Under the pieces are notes generated by a model. That model saw only the letters and a program-made list of their open reading frames with translations, was not told where the DNA came from and did no database searches. From the NCBI RefSeq assembly GCF_013377235.1, contig NZ_CP016226.1, positions 1,736,001 to 1,800,000 of the forward strand: a stretch of DNA of 64,000 bases. The letters are read 5' to 3'. This stretch comes from Mannheimia varigena (lineage in GTDB: Bacteria; Pseudomonadota; Gammaproteobacteria; Enterobacterales; Pasteurellaceae). Made by a program: the position numbers and the translations under genes. Position 1 is the first letter of the stretch. Every line of letters starts with the position of its first letter. Of this stretch, positions 63,080 through 64,000 are shown one piece after another.

Positions 63080-64000
63080 TCAGCGTTGATCTTCCATCAC
63101 AAAACAGGCGATTTGCGTACCGTCTTTATAGGTTTTCAGATCCGGTCGCTCAATGTGGCAGCGGTCGGTTGCAAAGCGGCAGCGAGCGTGGAACGCACAG
63201 CCTCTTGGCGGGTTGAGTGGGCTTGGTAGCTCGCCAGTCAGTTTAATTCGCTCACGGCGTTCGTTTGGATCTAAACGTGGAGTCGCCGAAAGCAGTGCCT
63301 GCGTGTAAGGGTGGCGTGGGTTGCTAAAAATCGTTTTAGTGTCGCCTTGCTCCACACAACGCCCTAAATACATTACCATTACTTCGTCCGCAATATGCTC
63401 AACAACAGATAAATCGTGTGAAATAAACACATAAGACAAGCCCATTTCGTCCTGTAAATCCATCATCAGGTTTAGCACCTGAGCTCGAACGGAGACGTCC
63501 AACGCCGACACCGGCTCGTCCGCCACCACGATGTCGGGGTGCAACATCAAACCACGAGCAATCGCAATCCGCTGGCGTTGTCCGCCCGAGAACATATGCG
63601 GATAGCGGTCGTAAAATTCGGGTTTTAAGCCGACTTTCGCCATCATTTTCAGCACTTGCTCTTTGCGTTCTTTCGCCGACAAATTGGTATTGATCAGCAG
63701 CGGCTCTTCTAAAATTGAACCGATTTTTTTGCGTGGATTGAGCGAGGCATACGGATTTTGGAACACGATTTGGATTTTTTTACGGCGAAGCTGCTCGGTT
63801 TCCTTGTCGTTCTCCAAAAAGTTTTTGCCGTTGTAAAACAGCTCACCTTCGGTTGGCGGCTCAATCATCGTGAGCATACGCCCCAGTGTGGATTTGCCAC
63901 AACCCGACTCGCCCACCACCGCAAGGGTTTTGCCGCGTTCGAGGGTAAAAGACACGCCATCAACCGCCTTAACCAGCTTCGGCTTGGCAAACATTCCCTT
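63080..64000 (-). CDS. dppF: Dipeptide ABC transporter ATPase DppF (5' end beyond window)
   Basis: The C-terminal 305 or so residues of an oligo/dipeptide transporter ATPase. Walker A GESGCGKST, Q-loop IVFQNPYASLNP, signature FSGGQRQR, Walker B IVVADEPVSALD, and the family end LPSPLNPPRGCAFHARCRFATDRC with the conserved cysteines. In E. coli DppF about 28 residues precede the MFA at 63994 (..KKGMFA), and the codons before it read KG here, so this ATG is internal and the gene starts outside the window. Confidence 0.94.
   Translation of the reverse strand, partial: KGMFAKPKLVKAVDGVSFTLERGKTLAVVGESGCGKSTLGRMLTMIEPPTEGELFYNGKNFLENDKETEQLRRKKIQIVFQNPYASLNPRKKIGSILEEPLLINTNLSAKERKEQVLKMMAKVGLKPEFYDRYPHMFSGGQRQRIAIARGLMLHPDIVVADEPVSALDVSVRAQVLNLMMDLQDEMGLSYVFISHDLSVVEHIADEVMVMYLGRCVEQGDTKTIFSNPRHPYTQALLSATPRLDPNERRERIKLTGELPSPLNPPRGCAFHARCRFATDRCHIERPDLKTYKDGTQIACFVMEDQR

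Overview
The window looks like chromosome from a Pasteurellaceae bacterium of the Actinobacillus pleuropneumoniae-type uptake-signal subclade, most likely Mannheimia or a close relative; the species cannot be fixed from sequence reading alone. Reasons: the DNA uptake core ACAAGCGGT and its complement ACCGCTTGT recur in most gaps and inside many genes, often as inverted pairs; the genes read as typical gamma-proteobacterial orthologues (ArcA, NarP, RlmKL, RbsDACBK-R, FhuCDBA); the gene set includes Pasteurellaceae hallmarks (NadR with NMN adenylyltransferase and ribosylnicotinamide kinase domains, a secreted ATP-dependent DNA ligase, a ZnuD-type zinc receptor). No prophage, plasmid gene, transposase or CRISPR array was seen.

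Layout. 1-2.5 kb: 3' truncated arcA, then a metallophosphoesterase and nadR on the minus strand. 2.6-9 kb: ribF, ileS, pssA and rlmB on the plus strand. 9-16.4 kb, minus strand: a four-gene SBP5-type (nickel/peptide) ABC transporter with fused ATPases, a secreted NAGPA-type glycosidase, and prfC. 16.5-24.1 kb, plus: a PBP7-type endopeptidase lipoprotein, pth, ychF, then lactate uptake and oxidation (lctP-lutABC). 24.2-29.8 kb: znuD and rph (minus), yicC and ygfZ (plus), a YfhL ferredoxin (minus). 30-36 kb: ribose operon rbsDACBK with rbsR and a perfect 20-bp operator. 36-41.7 kb: narP (minus), rlmKL, trmL, nagB and nagA. 41.8-47.7 kb: the fhuCDBA hydroxamate siderophore system with Fur-like boxes before fhuC and fhuA. 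47.7-55 kb: a small DUF2322-type gene, tyrS, a candidate small RNA, the oadGAB sodium pump, the secreted ligase and a DUF5718-type gene. 55-60.5 kb: a full rRNA operon 16S-tRNA-Glu-23S-5S. 60.8-64 kb: lpxB, sohB and the 3' part of dppF.

How it fits together. Much of the window is nutrient capture under host limitation: zinc (znuD, with a Zur-like box over its promoter), ferric hydroxamates (fhu), possibly nickel or peptides, ribose, lactate and amino sugars. Energy metabolism control (ArcA, NarP) and a Na+ pump (OadGAB) sit alongside housekeeping translation genes.

The most interesting unlisted signal is between tyrS and oadB. On the minus strand there is a near-consensus sigma70 promoter (TTGACT, 17 bp, TATCAT) embedded in two inverted Fur-like boxes, followed about 70 nt later by an intrinsic terminator, with no reading frame between. 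This has the layout of a Fur-repressed small RNA. Other points worth a look are a MITE-like inverted-repeat element between rph and yicC whose internal module recurs 2.3 kb away, families of short palindromic intergenic repeats including one apparently embedded in frame in rlmKL, and uptake signals placed in protein linkers.
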